Part shown: in pieces, positions 1 to 12,637 of the stretch
Numbering within the stretch: the stretch's first letter is position 1
Layout of the letters: each line of letters starts with the position of its first letter
Assembly (NCBI GenBank): GCA_013397455.1
Contig: VYZB01000057.1
Span: forward strand, 1,637,401-1,701,400
DNA length: 64,000 nucleotides
Reading direction: 5' to 3'
Origin: Crotophaga sulcirostris
Lineage: Eukaryota > Chordata > Aves > Cuculiformes > Crotophagidae
The notes under the pieces: generated by a model
Database searches by the model: none
Seen by the model: the letters and a program-made list of their open reading frames with translations, nothing else
Told to the model about the DNA's origin: nothing
Made by a program: the position numbers and the translations under genes

Positions 1-3000
1 AAGTTGGATCAGGCTATAAAATTCTGGCTTGACTCTGAGAAACAAGTGTAAATGAGCATATAAAGGGAATGTATTCTTCAATTCTTCTTCTTCTATTTAC
101 TTTTTTAAAAAGTTAGGCAAACCGTAAAGCCAAAGCAAGAACAGAATGACAGCTGAGGGTTATTCAGTCAAATCTGTATTAAAAAAACTAATTCTTGCCA
201 TCCTTCTTGTCAGCTATTTGATATTATTTTCTTCCCTGGAGTTTTTTCTTCTGAAAAAAAGCCTTCAAAAATCTGAAGAAATAGTAAGATGCAGTAGCAG
301 CAGCCAACAAGGTCCCCAGTGAGAATCTTTCCTTCACTCTGAGTTTGATATTGAGAAAATTATTCTTCATTTATGATTATAATCTGTGCTTTCTATTGTT
401 TGCAGTCACTCATTATTATCACAGAGACAGACAGGTAGATGATGTTTCTGCCCTTGATATAACTCAATTACTAATGTTCATCACAACATTTTTTAATATT
501 TATGTGTCTTTTTTAATATAAGAAATTGCAAGTGCTGAATATTATCTCTATGTCTAGCTTGTTTGGAGGAAGTTTAGAATACTCACTCTGTAGGATAGAT
601 GCTAACTGGATTTCTGCTATATGGATTTAGATAGAAAAATAACCATTTTTTTATCCACTCTGAAATACGAATTGTGTAGAATTGTTGAGTGTCTTTCTTA
701 ATGTTTATTCATAAGCTTCTAGAAAAGTGGTACCAGAAATGTACAGATTTCCTGAAAGTGCTCGACCTCTTCCCATCATCCTGAAACTTTTGCTGACAGT
801 GGACTAAGTGCAACAGAAACAAGTATCAGAAGGTTCATCCAAGAGTCTCTACACGACTGGGGAAGTGGAGTGCTTATGAGAGGAAGAATAATGATAACAT
901 TTTTTATTTGTAAAAATGAATAGAATTTCAATCTGATAAAGAGACATCATATGTTATTTTTTAAAGCATATAGGTTGGGAATGGTTATTTGGAAAAACTG
1001 CCCACCTTTTACAAAGGCTTATTTCCAAGGAAAACACATCGACTCTGAAAACATCTAGAAGATGGGGCATATATTCCCAGCTGAGCTCTGTTTCAAATAA
1101 CAACCACAACTATCAACCAAATTGTTAATATGAAGGTCCCAGAACATCTTTGAGAGATATAGCCAGAAAAGATTCAGTATATGCACAATTTTTACAGGCA
1201 GTAAAGGACAACTGTATAAACCAAGAGATTTTTTAAACAAGTCAGTGCAGGACTAGATGACCTAACAGCACAGCAGATGTTGAGATGTCATATTTGTTTA
1301 TAGCAAAAAAGATAAACACTCCAAATTTAGAATGGGCAATAAAAATAGTATTACTAAAAGTTATATTTACTTAGCAAAGAGCAAAATGTGTCTTCCAAAA
1401 GACTCAGGAGCTGGTTTCACAACGGCTTGACTTTCTCAGGAGCTACATCATTCAAGTAATTTGAAAACTAGCCTCCTTGTTACCCATTTAAAATGAAAGA
1501 TGCGAAATGTATTGCCAGGTGTTTTTAGGTTTTTGATAATACTCTGTGCTCGATCTTTTGAGACAGGGCACATTCTGAAAGCAAAAACTCTACATTAAAA
1601 AGATTTCCTCTCTAATACAATTTAGACCACAGCTAGAGATAAAGTGAATTGGATGCATAAAGAGCATGAAGAAGGAATCAAGAGGAAATCTTAAGGAAGG
1701 AATCTGTCACTATACCAGCATGATTCATTTTGCTATTGCCATTCTTTCCCATTTTTTAGAGTTAAATTAAAGCGCGAATGGCTGATTGCATTCTAGATAT
1801 ATGAGAGCACAATCTGTAGGAGTGAAAACAAAATACTTTTGCTGTTACTTCCAATAAAACTCACAGTGCTTGTCTAGCTGGTACAGTTAAAATCCTAAGA
1901 TATAAAGATATTTATAAGATTTTTTCAATGTAATAGGACAATTATAAATATTTCTCACTGAGATATGTACTAAAAAAGGAATAGGTAAACTATGGTTAGT
2001 GTTGGCTACTTTGAATTCTTATTTATAGCAAACACATTTTTCATTTATCTAGTCTGTCCGCATCCCGGAAACATTTCCTGAAAAAAACCTCTGTTTGGTT
2101 TCTGCGTCATATTTCTAAAGCTTAAAGAAAATTAACAAGCAGCAATCTTGACTTCCAGTTTTAATTAACAATTGGACATATGATAAATTTAACCCTAGGT
2201 GACGGAAAGCATTTAGGTATACCAGATACACATATATAGTCAAGCCTCAATTAGTTGAGATAACATGTGAAAGGAGTTGACTGAATAAGCACAGACTGTA
2301 TTTAAATTAGATTTCATCATCATTTTATTATTATTACAAAATTTTAACAGAAATTGAAAGAAATTCCTAGACAACTCAAAGGTTGAAATGGATTTAAGAG
2401 ATGCTGTGAAGACTTTTCATATCCATTCTCTGATGCCATTGAAGACTGAAATCCCATAAGAGAATTCTACCTCTGCTAAGTCAATTTCATATTATTGGCT
2501 CAGTTGCTGTGCCGAGTGATTGGCTCCATGCTTATCATCTTCCATATATAAAAGGTTAAAAAACAGAACAATAACTGCAGGACGATGGGTACACATTTCT
2601 TTAGAAGGCCATATACCATATCACTCTATTTTTTTTCATTCAGGAAAGCATTCTTCCTTATATTTCATCACACTTAACTGAATATAAAACACTGACCAGA
2701 CTTTCTGATAACCAAATAGTTTAACACAGTAAAAAGCAGGTAGGATTTAAATTGCAGTGTGGATTTGAGAGAAATATTTGAAATTTAGCATGCTGCAGCA
2801 GCTTTTAAGACTTGGATAATCTTGCTTTAACATTTATTTATATTGGAGTTCTTAGCTTTTATTACTCTCATTGGCTCTGAAAATGGAAGGCCAGTGCTAA
2901 CAAAACATTAAAATACTGTGGCAGGGATACTGGGAACTTAATCTCAAATGATGCATAAGGACAGGGAGTTGGAAAATATTGTTTGTGATTTATTAATGTA

Positions 3001-3500
3001 AATCACATTCGTCCAGACTCTTAAAATAAAATATACAAAAATTTGACAGTGCCCCAAAACTGCCTTAGTTAAAAGAACACTATTCCTAGCATAGGCTGAA
3101 ATACAGTTATTTATTTGGCTTCAGGAACCTGGACTGCTCTCTTGGTAACCTTCCTGTTGTTATGCCACTAGAGCATGTAATAAAAAAGAAAGATAGCTTT
3201 ATATAGCACTGCTTTTGCTCATCTTCTGAGACAATAAAAAAGAGGCCATGGGTGATAGTTCTGTTAGTGTTTCCTTGTTTAGGTCACAAATCTGTTTTTT
3301 CTATTGATTTCATTTAAAACCACTGATTAAAAACATCAAACCCAAGCAATTTAGCTTACATTAAAGTGATTGTAATAAAACCCAGTCTTCTGCTTTCTCT
3401 AGGACTGGTCAGATCTAACTTGAACTGAGCAAAACATTTAAACATCTTCTTTTAAGATCTATTTATTTCAGAGAAACTCTAAAATAGCCATTTGGTCAAT
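1..3500. other. AT-rich non-coding sequence, no gene seen
   Basis: All six frames are broken by frequent stops, and the only open stretches are under 100 codons with no recognisable motif. There is no CpG-rich patch, no repeat family that I recognise and no RNA gene. The composition is that of bird intergenic or intronic DNA. Confidence 0.6.
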
Positions 3501-3541
3501 TCTTTCCATTGCTTTCCATTGCTTTCAATTGCTTTCCATTG
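3501..3541. repeat. Short tandem repeat, 10-bp unit, about 4 copies
   Basis: Four adjacent copies of the unit GCTTTCCATT are visible. The first copy begins with T instead of G, and the third has CAATT in place of CCATT. The array is too short to be a classical minisatellite but is likely length-variable by slippage. Confidence 0.85.
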
Positions 3542-3890
3542 TACAGATGGAAACAAACTCAGGTATATATGAAGGTACATGAGCAAGCTCTTCCACTAGA
3601 GAAGGTTTTGTATGCCTTTTAGTCTTTGAGAATCCTTTGTCCTCTTCTTGAAGGGAACAGCTGTAAGAGCTGTCACAGCACTCTGTGCCCAAATTTGCCA
3701 GTCTTTTTTTACTATAGCTGAGGACCAGGGGAAAATATTGCTTCCTAAAGCAATGACATCTCACTCTTCCAGAATAGGGGGACAACGTGGATAGTATGAG
3801 ATGGTTTCTTAATTGTGTTGATACTACAAATGCATCCTCTGTGGTGGAAGTGGTAACACTCCAGTCTAGAAAATCAAATACACTAGAGTT

Positions 3891-3940
3891 TTGTATTTGT
3901 TTTATTTGTTTTATTGTTATTTTTATTTGTTTTATTTGTT
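3891..3940. repeat. T-rich microsatellite, TTTTATTTG-type units
   Basis: The tract is made of repeated TTTTATTTG and TTTTATTG units, five to six imperfect copies, ending in TTAATTTT. It is simple low-complexity sequence. No CR1 or other element that would provide it as a tail was recognised on either side. Confidence 0.75.
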
Positions 3941-3941
3941 A

Positions 3942-6426
3942 ATTTTACTAGGAAATTTTTCTATTTTTAATAAAAATAGACACCTACCCTTATTGTAGTT
4001 GTCTGCCTATAAATAAGAATTTTATAAACTACAGTAAGAGACTTAATGAGAATCATGGTTAGATGAAGCCATTTCTCCAATGTAATTTTATATCCTTCAT
4101 GGTGAAGAAAAGCCAGATATTCTCAAACCATACCTGGATGACTGTCAGATCCAGAGGAGATAACTGTTATCTATGATCCTGAGACATCATCCCATGAGTT
4201 ATTACTTTTTTTATCTGAACCTGTTTTCTCATCCACGAATATAACATAAATAAAAACTTCAATAAAGCCAAATAAACAATCAGAGGCTCCTTTTGCTGAG
4301 GGTGATTTAGTATTCTCCTGTATCGTATGCATGACTTCTCTACTGTGCTCTCCCGGTACAAGAGAAACGCTCACACTGAGATCTAGTGGATTCACCTTCT
4401 GGAAAGCAAGGAGAACTTTCTTTTCCTGGCAGCAAAGTAAAAATGCCAAGTGGTATTTCTAGACAGGAATTTGATTTGTTTTGAAAAGAGAGATATTTCT
4501 GACACTTTTTACACGGGATGCCTGCTCTTCTCTTTTAATTAGCATGGACTTTTTCCATAGAAACCACGACTTATATGTGAGAAACAATGGAGAAAAAAAA
4601 GACCACTAAAACTTTATGGAAGTGGTCCACTGCTTGGCGTAAACTGATATTTCTGGAACCCTACCCATTTTTTACTGTGCAAGCATGAGACCTCTGTAAC
4701 ATGACAGAAAATGCTGCACATGATCACGGTAACAGTTTCAGCATAACAGGATTTAAACAGAAGGGCCATGGGGACACAGCTCCTCAGAACAAACCTGCTA
4801 CAGAGAAGTATTTCTCACCATCAGGCAGGACAGCTCATCACTGATTGCCTTCTTTCTTTGTGTGCCTTTCTCATCTTGTTTCCTTAGCCCTTTTTTCATT
4901 CCATTGATGAGAGTTCCAATTCACATTTTGGGTAAGGCAGAATTATTAAATCTGGAAATTGCCTCCAAAGAAGCATATATGTCAGTTCTTCCTTCTCTGA
5001 CAGATGGTTATTTGTACACCTTCATTTGATTTTACCTTTTACTGTAGTGTTTGGCAAATCTTTTATTCTTCCTGCGGTAGTGCTAATTTATTCTTCTCTC
5101 AAATATTAGTCCCAAAACTTGTCTTGCAGATGACTTCACACAACTGCATTTGATTCAAATGCATATGAAGCTTGATTCAAAGCAAGATGAAACAAGACTG
5201 AAGTTCAGTGCTTTTCTACAGCAAGAAGACTAGTTTATAAAATTATTTTCACATCCCAATGTCACTTTGTTTAAAAATGAGTGATACGTTTTTTTTTCCA
5301 AAGTATCAACAAGCTAAGATTGCTTATTTTAGTGGATGAAACAATCGCTTTTATTTTCAGGGACTTATTTATTGAGGTTTCTCTCTTTATGCCAGTAGGC
5401 ATCTTTTAACCTGTTAATATCTACCCACTCTAATTAATAATATATTTTCATTGCTGGAGCTAAATAGTCATGACATCCAACTATCCATGTTACCTATCAG
5501 TTACTACAGGTAGATTATTCAGTGGACTGCAGTAAAGGGCAAACATGCACTACTCACTGGGCTATTCTTAGAAAGGCAAAACCAAAATGTCTGAAGAGAA
5601 TGCCATAATTATTTCTACTATGTCTACGTGTTAAGGTGGAAACTTACTAAAATAGTCGAAAAATAGAGGTGAAATCTACCCTTCTTTTTCCCTGGAGCTT
5701 ACTACAGTTTAACATCATTTGTATGGTTAATATTTGTATAGTTATATGTATAGCTCCTTCATGATCCCTAGGGGCACCTTAGCCATGAACCAGAACACAC
5801 TAGTAAATGAATAGCTAGCACTGCAGAGGTAACTGTTTTTCTTTGAAATGTGATTTCCTACTCCGGGCCAAAGGAGGAAGAAATGAGGAGAACCACCTCA
5901 GGCAACACTCTGAATTATATTGATGCTTATTTGGCTCAAAATGCCAGAAGAGAAAGGAGAAAAAAATTGGGTCAGAGGTCTTGTGGACAGACACTCATTT
6001 AGTGTAAAGGAAAAGAGCCGTGGGTATATACTGAAAATGTTAGCACCTAGTAAGATATGGTTTTCCACTGAAAGACCCCAAACAAAATCATTTTATACAT
6101 CTTTTACATGGTGAATTTGAGCATAAGGGTAGCAAACTTCTTCCTCATCTTTACTGTAGGCAACTAGAGCTGCTACACAGCTGTTTACCTTCTCATTATG
6201 CTGAAGTCCGAAGTGGGAAGTGGAAAGGCAGAGGAGGATTTTCCAAATGGTTTTCAGATTAGGACCTATCACATACTGGTGGCCCAGACTATGGAAGGGA
6301 ATTTCCAAACAGGGAGCAGTGAAAAGCTGCTAAGCCCTATGGATCCTGCACAGGCCTTATTTACCCCCTTCCTGTTTTTGACACTGTGCTACCAGGTTTT
6401 TGGGAGCCATTTGACACAGCAACCGT
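3942..6426. other. Non-coding sequence, no gene seen
   Basis: Open frames here are short and random-looking on both strands. Two overlapping minus-strand frames near 4.17-4.45 kb have no conserved motif, and one is simply the other read out of frame. No interspersed repeat was recognised. Confidence 0.55.
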
Positions 6427-6489
6427 ACCAAAAAAAATCCAAACAAACCCAACCAAAAAAAATTAAAAGAAACCCAAAACCAAAAATAT
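6427..6489. repeat. A/C-rich low-complexity tract
   Basis: The sequence consists almost entirely of A runs broken by C pairs and triplets (AAAAAAATCC, AAACCCAACC, AAACCCAAAACC types). It forces lysine- and proline-rich translations in the plus frames, which should not be read as protein. It could be a decayed A-rich tail of a retroposed sequence, but no body was recognised upstream. Confidence 0.7.
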
Positions 6490-9400
6490 AACTTGCAGGC
6501 TCTCCTGTATAAGGACAAAGTCACCTTATATAATGCTAGCTTTTGACAGTAAGCCAACGGGATTGGATTTTTTTTTTCATTTTAATTGAAAAAGCTGTAA
6601 ACCAAGCATAAAATATAATACATTATAGTCATTTATATGTTCTAAAGTATGCTTCCATCATGGTATCTCAAATACTTCAGAGAAAGAGATTGAGATGTAA
6701 ACTAAAAAAAAATAAAATCTTAAGGTCACATTTGAAAAGAGAAATAAATAATTTTTTTCCAGCAGAGAGTTCTGGAGAGCTAGATTTTCCCTATAAAATA
6801 GTGATCGTGATAGTGGTAGAAATTCTTCAGTTGCTCAACTGCCTTCAGCAAACAGATGGATCCTCCTTTGCAGCTCTAACAACAGCACCAGGCCAGGTCA
6901 CACCTCTAGTTTCCAGTTTCTGGAAATCTTTGAAATATTGTCATTTTTGTGGTGGAAAATGATCTACAAGAGGTAGGTGTGAGCGCATGCTTACAAACTA
7001 TGTGCCTTTGGCAAACACTCTGGCTACTGTGCAAATAAAATTGATGCATTTAGATGTAATTTGGTGGTGTTTTGTGAGGGGCTTCGATACTGTATGGTTC
7101 ATTCCACATCTCTTTTCCTAGAATAAATAACATCTTTCTGCTTTCATCTGCAAACTGAACTCCATTTGCTGTGTTTCCATAGCATTTCATTTGCAGTTTC
7201 TGATGAAATCCTGTGAGGCCCTGGCCTGCAGAAATCAGCATCTGAGTCATTAAACCCTAACACTGAGGTTTCAACAGCTATGGCAAGAAGAACTTTCAAG
7301 ATATCTTCTTTGAGCCCCCTTTCCACCCTTACAGCCCCTCAAATAACAGAAAGGAACCCTCAGAAATGGCTTCAGCAAAAGATACAGTAAGAGATCAACA
7401 GGTGTACTGGGTTTTATGAGCAAAATATCTGGGTTTTATCTGTTTTATCCAACAAAAAATTGTGAATGGGCCTCCAAATGGATGCAAAAGTAACTAATTT
7501 ATACTTAAAGCCACGGTATATTGCTGGAGCAGTGCAAAAATGTCTCATATAAATAAGAATGAGAGCTACCAGGGTAATCTAGCTTCTATTACAGGAAGGC
7601 ATGTGTCCTTTGAAGTCACCCATGTTGCATCCACTTGCATTGCAACTGTGCTTTCAGAAATTCACTTTTACGGTTGAATCAAATGTTTGGTAAATGTGTT
7701 CAGACTGTAAACAGTGTGTTGATAAAGATAACATAAATTTGCATCAAAGCAGCTTAGTCACGAGCTGTGTGTAAAACCAGATAGTCTAAAACCAACCCTT
7801 TTCCAATTTTTAGTTTCTGGACAATGTTGTTTACAACTTTTAACAGCTGGTCTTCGTTTTCTTAAGAATTCTGAAGTTTACGACACAACATACTGTTAAA
7901 CATCATAATCACATTTTTCTCAAAGTTTTTTCATGGGTTGCCTTCAGCATCTGATATAAATGAACAAGGTTTCTCAAATCATCTTACTCTGAACAATCCT
8001 ATTTAACATATGTGTTTATTGATGCACATCTATCTTTGGAAGAGAAATGGGATATAAAAATAATTGTGTACCATCTGTGAAGTGTAAAACCTGGGTAAAA
8101 CTGGCAACAGGTATCTTTTGTTTTCTAGTGAAATTTAGGGTCCCTCCTTGCAGCCCAGCTCCTCCCAGTGTTTTCCTGAGGTTGGATATCCTCAGAAGTG
8201 ACAAAAGACTGGTGGGGAAGGCAACCTGCGCACAGACACATGGGCATTCTGACCTTTGTTTTCAGAAAGCGTTCAGGGTGTCCCTGTGGTCTCTTTTTGT
8301 GTGAAGATTTAGGAACGTGGCAGCAGGCTGGTAAAATACATGTGTCCCAAAGAGTTTTCATAGCAGACAATGTGTGGAAAACTTTGGACCTCTAAAGATT
8401 TATAAATATACATTGGGTCCCTGAACATGGAGTCATAAGTCACAATAAATACAATAGCTTCTTTTTAAGGCAGCTGTGAAGTGGAAGGTCAAGTTGTGAT
8501 GAGTTGACCTTGGTTCAATGCCACATGCTCACGAGGAATAGTTCCAGCTGGCATTGGCTCTATTGGACATAGGGGAAGCTTCTAGCAGCTTCTCACAGAA
8601 GCCACCCCTGTAACAGCCCCTCCTACCAAAATTTGTATGTAGTTAGAGAAATTTTGTAAGGCTGCTCATGAGGGTCACAGTGGCTCATTTTTTCCCCTCA
8701 GGGCTAGTGCCTCTCCCCACTAATCTGGTCTCAGGAACTGCCCGTTGTGATGCCACTTGACTCCACAGTGGAGGCTGCACTGTGAAGTGCTTCAGCAACA
8801 CATTGACAGCACCCAGCCAAGGCATCACCACACCATTTGCTCTTTTGCATGTGTAGGGCCTTGCTTACGCCCACACTTTGAGCAGCTATGCCCTGCTCCA
8901 GCACTTCAAAAAGGAAAGCAAGTGGAAGTGCCACTGGTTGCATAAAATAGGAAAGGGCACGTAGCTCACCTCCAGCCTTTCCAGGCCCTCCCTTCTGGGA
9001 CATGGCCAAGAGAACAGCAAAGACTATGAGATTACAGCTCATAATTTGATATCAATGGGTGTTGGGAACACCTGGATAAATATATTGTTGATATTATTGG
9101 TACTAATAAGATACTATTGGAGTAGAAATATGTTGTCCATCACTACTTAGTCTTGAGCAAGTGACTGATGCCAGGAATGAACAAAAATCATGTGACTATG
9201 GACAGTGCTGTTATATCTTTATGTGGACTGGGAACCAGCTTCCTCTAGTGAAATGTTGTACCAGCTCACATGTTTCTTGAAAAGGCATGAGGGAAGAGCC
9301 TAAGCAGTGCAGCTCACCTTGTCATTTTTCATGAACACAGACAGTATGGCTGATTTGTAATTTACTGCTCTGGTTTTGAGCTCACATATGGTACCACAGA

Positions 9401-10075
9401 ACCCTAGCTCACCGAAGCAAAAAAGCTTCATCTCCTGTCTCTTGGGCATATTTTTCTCTAGAGGCAGTAGTCCCTGCAGAAACAATACAGTTATTTTGTT
9501 CTATTTGACAGTTTTACAGCCATCATAAATAACATGAAATGACCTTAATACGAACCATTCTGTCACCCTGCCCTCTCCTGCCTCAGGACAGACCGAAGAT
9601 GGCATGAAGTTCAGTACAACTTAAGAAAACATTCATGTGAACATGCTTACAGCTTAAAAGCAGTCTAGGTTAAGGGTTCTGAGTTTGTTGGGGGATTCTT
9701 TGAAAACATGTTTTCCAATATAAAAACTAGGTTCTTTGTAACTGAAATCTCTTTACTCAAAAAATACTCCCCCCAAAAAACCCAAAAAAGGGGCAGGGGG
9801 AGAACAACAACATGTTTCAAAATTGCCCTATATGGTCATCTTTTAAAGTAGAAATTTCTCATTCCTTCTCGGGAATTACTTTTTCTTTAGAAATGTACGC
9901 TAGCTACTGTAAACTACACCAAGTGGCTGAAATCCGGTTAGAATGCAATGCATTCATCATGAAAAAAAAATTTTGGTTTTGTTTATTTATGGAATATTTT
10001 TAAATCATCTTCATCTTGATTGGCAGCAAGACATTTTCCCAATACTTCGGGTGTTTTTTAACTAGAGGACTGAAG
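6490..10075. other. Non-coding sequence, no gene seen
   Basis: Mostly AT-rich unique sequence. A patch near 8.65-9.05 kb is more GC-rich and is open on both strands (minus-strand frame of about 100 codons), but it lacks any recognisable domain, signal peptide or splice-consistent boundary. A short C/A/G homopolymer-rich tract lies at about 9769-9802. I recognise no repeat family here. Confidence 0.5.
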
Positions 10076-10182
10076 CACAGAATCATGAATTAGTTGAGGT
10101 TAGAAGGCACTTCTGGAGGTCCCCTCAGTCCAAACCCTCTGCTCAAAGCAGGGTCAATTCAAGCATGTTGCTTAGAACTTTT
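10076..10182 (-). mobile_element. CR1 LINE, decayed 3' end stub
   Basis: Read on the plus strand, the block starts with CACAGAATCATGAAT and continues with a diverged form of the AGGTTGGAAGGGACCTCTGGAGGTC motif. It then gives GTCCAAACCCTCTGCTCAAAGCAGGGTCAA. This order is the reverse complement of the CR1 3' untranslated end found across bird genomes. Only about 100 bp remain, with many substitutions and no coding part. This is an old, severely 5'-truncated insertion, oriented on the minus strand. Confidence 0.75.
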
Positions 10183-11624
10183 TTCTTATCTATGGTAAAT
10201 AAATTTACTTGAAAATGTTTTTTTATATATAAAAGTAATTGAGAAAATTAAAAAGTTAATCAAGCCAGAATAGTTTCATCTAACAGTGAAGTAGAAAGCC
10301 AGTCAATACCCCGCTTTCATACACAACTTTTCTTTCAAGTTCAAAATAAACAGTCTGGCATTTTGTCTCATAGAGTGCTGGCTGCTGCATTTAAAGAAAG
10401 ACTTATTTTCTTTGAAGTGAAGATTTAAATACTGAGTAACACCAGTGTTCATTGGTCAGCTCCCTTAGACATATGGGCCACAATTTCAGTGATTTTCTGT
10501 GCTAGTGGCGTTTCATGAAAAAACGATACTAGGCTGTGCATTGCATACACATGGCATATTGAAGGTCTGACTCCAGTCAGACATGTAGGGAACCAGAGAC
10601 CAGATTCCACAATCTGTCTGGCCAATGCAACGTTCTACTGACCACCATAAACTGTGGGTTCACTTAATTCCTGCAACGTGAGGCAACCCAGAACATGCCA
10701 AAATGGGGTAATAGAAAGTCAATGAAGTCTAGTTTTGATTCTGCTCTAAGTTCTGTGGCGTGAAATTATAATTGGAAGTTTCACAATATCAAAGTGCTGG
10801 ATTTAAATAGATCTGTTGAAAGCTGCTATGCCTATACTCCATTTAAATGTGTCCTGAAAACACTACAATTCTGCCACAAGTTTCACTAGGAACATATACT
10901 GTCACTGTTGAAGCTATATTAGAGCATCTTTGGTTCTGTAATGCCATCATGAATATTGGGAGGGAGGTAATTTCTCTAAAATCCATTAAAAGCTTCATTA
11001 AAGAGATAGAGAAGGGATTTTTTTTTTTTTGATACCTATAAGAATTTTAATTTGTCCAAACTGTGGTGCAGGGGCATCCAGAACATCATCTTCCAGTGCT
11101 TGGGATCTATCCTTGAAATCCCACCTGCTGAGATTATACTTCAAATTCTGTTTGGGTCAGGCATACATTATAAAATAATATTAATTCGTTGCTGTGTCAT
11201 ATTTCATCTTGTGAGATTTTTTAACTTCCTTCATTTGAGTGTCAGATATGTTCCAAAAGTACTGAAATAAGTTGAAATAAAAGAATTCCCAATGTTATTC
11301 ATTTTCACGTGTTTATTTCATTTTTTATTCCGCTGTCATTATTCTATGATAGCACATATTATAAAGTCTTAAGGGCAGCTAAAATATTTAGACTTGTCAA
11401 CAACATTTGTCTCTGGAAATAGCTCAAAAGAAGTCAAAATTGTGAAGGTTTTACTTCCTTTTAGCATGTAGCCTTTGTCATCTGTATCATTGGTTCTGCA
11501 TGCATTTTTCATAGCATATTTATCTTCAGGAAGACAAGAAATGGGTTTCTGACATAATCATAATATACTAACAGACTAGAGCAAGGGGACATCGATATAG
11601 CACATTTTTGTAAATGTAAAATAA
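10183..11624. other. Non-coding sequence, no gene seen
   Basis: Unique AT-rich sequence with short meaningless open frames. A run of 13 T occurs at 11018-11030. No transposon, RNA gene or exon was recognised. Confidence 0.55.
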
Positions 11625-12637
11625 ATGCATTCCTTGTGCTCAGAACATGAGGAGGGAGGCCTAAAGGGAAATAAATCTGGAGAAGTCAAAAAAATTCATT
11701 CAATAATTATTTTAGAAGGACAGGTTTGGCTGCCCTGGTCCCTGAAGAAAAGGGCCAACATTAGATTCTCACAGATGGCCCCAAATTTGCCTTCAACCTG
11801 CAGAAAGAAGAAGCACAGCCTGGCTGATGTGGTTCCCTTGAACTCTACTAGGAATGTAGGTCTGAAGCATCATCTCTGGGAAGAAGTTGTATCCACTTGT
11901 TGGCTAACAAAAGATTGCTTATACCAAAGGGTGATTTGGTCTGATGTTTGACCAGGCATAAAATGTATAACAGAAAGATATGAGGATGAGGTGACAAATG
12001 AGGAAACCTTTGAGTTTGAGGAATTATCTTCTGAACAGATTCTGGAAATACAGTTTTACCAATCGTAAACAGAATTTGCAGAACTCCGATAGTGATCTTC
12101 CCTATAATACTAAGATCAAGAGTAACAGCCAAGGAGGATGGCAGTGCTGGTCCTTTCTGTGGTCTAGCTGGCTGCAGAAACACTGCTGGACAATGTTGGA
12201 CAGACAGCCACATTTGCCCCCCTCATCAGGAGGAAAGCCATGGCTATGTGGATCGTTGTAGCATTCAGTTAGAAGTGGCAAAATTAAAAACTTCAGGCCA
12301 AATGCCTGAAATGTTACAGGAAAAGTCACTGTTTACTACAGTTCAGAATCAAATAAAAAGTCAGATTGGCAAGGGAAGAAAATGTTCTGTTGAAGCAAAT
12401 GTTAAAGCACAGAAAAATATTTCCCCTGGCAGATTGTTGCATTTCACCAAAGTATCTGAGTGGGCAAGTGAGTTCATAGCACAAGCTGAAAGGATGCCAG
12501 CTCTGATATCCAACTTGATGGCAATCCAGAGGCTGGATGGCGATGCAGATCCTTGCAGAGAGACTGTGGGCACACTTATTCCTCACTCTTTCATCCTTGA
12601 AAGAAGAAGGAGAATGAAAAATCAAGAAACTGAGTGA
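11625..12637 (+). pseudogene. Possible decayed gene or retrocopy, unidentified
   Basis: One plus frame is open from 11625 to 12068 except for a single TGA at 11949-11951. Its last part reads as an acidic stretch (EDEVTNEETFEFEELSSEQ) just before a TAA at 12066. A second plus frame, shifted relative to the first, is then open from 12035 to the TGA at 12635-12637, about 200 codons. This is the longest open stretch in the window that is not CR1. It contains hydrophilic, charged segments such as LQEKSLFTTVQNQIKSQIGK. The two frames overlap by about 30 bases, which would fit one frameshift in a former coding sequence. I do not recognise the protein family and see no polyA tail or flanking direct repeats. 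It could equally be a chance open region in locally less AT-rich DNA, an untranslated part of a non-coding transcript, or a decayed transposon segment. Confidence 0.25.

Noticed and set aside
6198..6491. 97-codon plus-strand open frame
   Set aside because: Its C-terminal third is translated from an A/C-rich low-complexity tract, and the rest has no motif.
8731..9042. 103-codon minus-strand open frame in a GC-richer patch
   Set aside because: Frames on the opposite strand are open too, which follows from composition. There is no domain, and the start context and splice boundaries are not informative.
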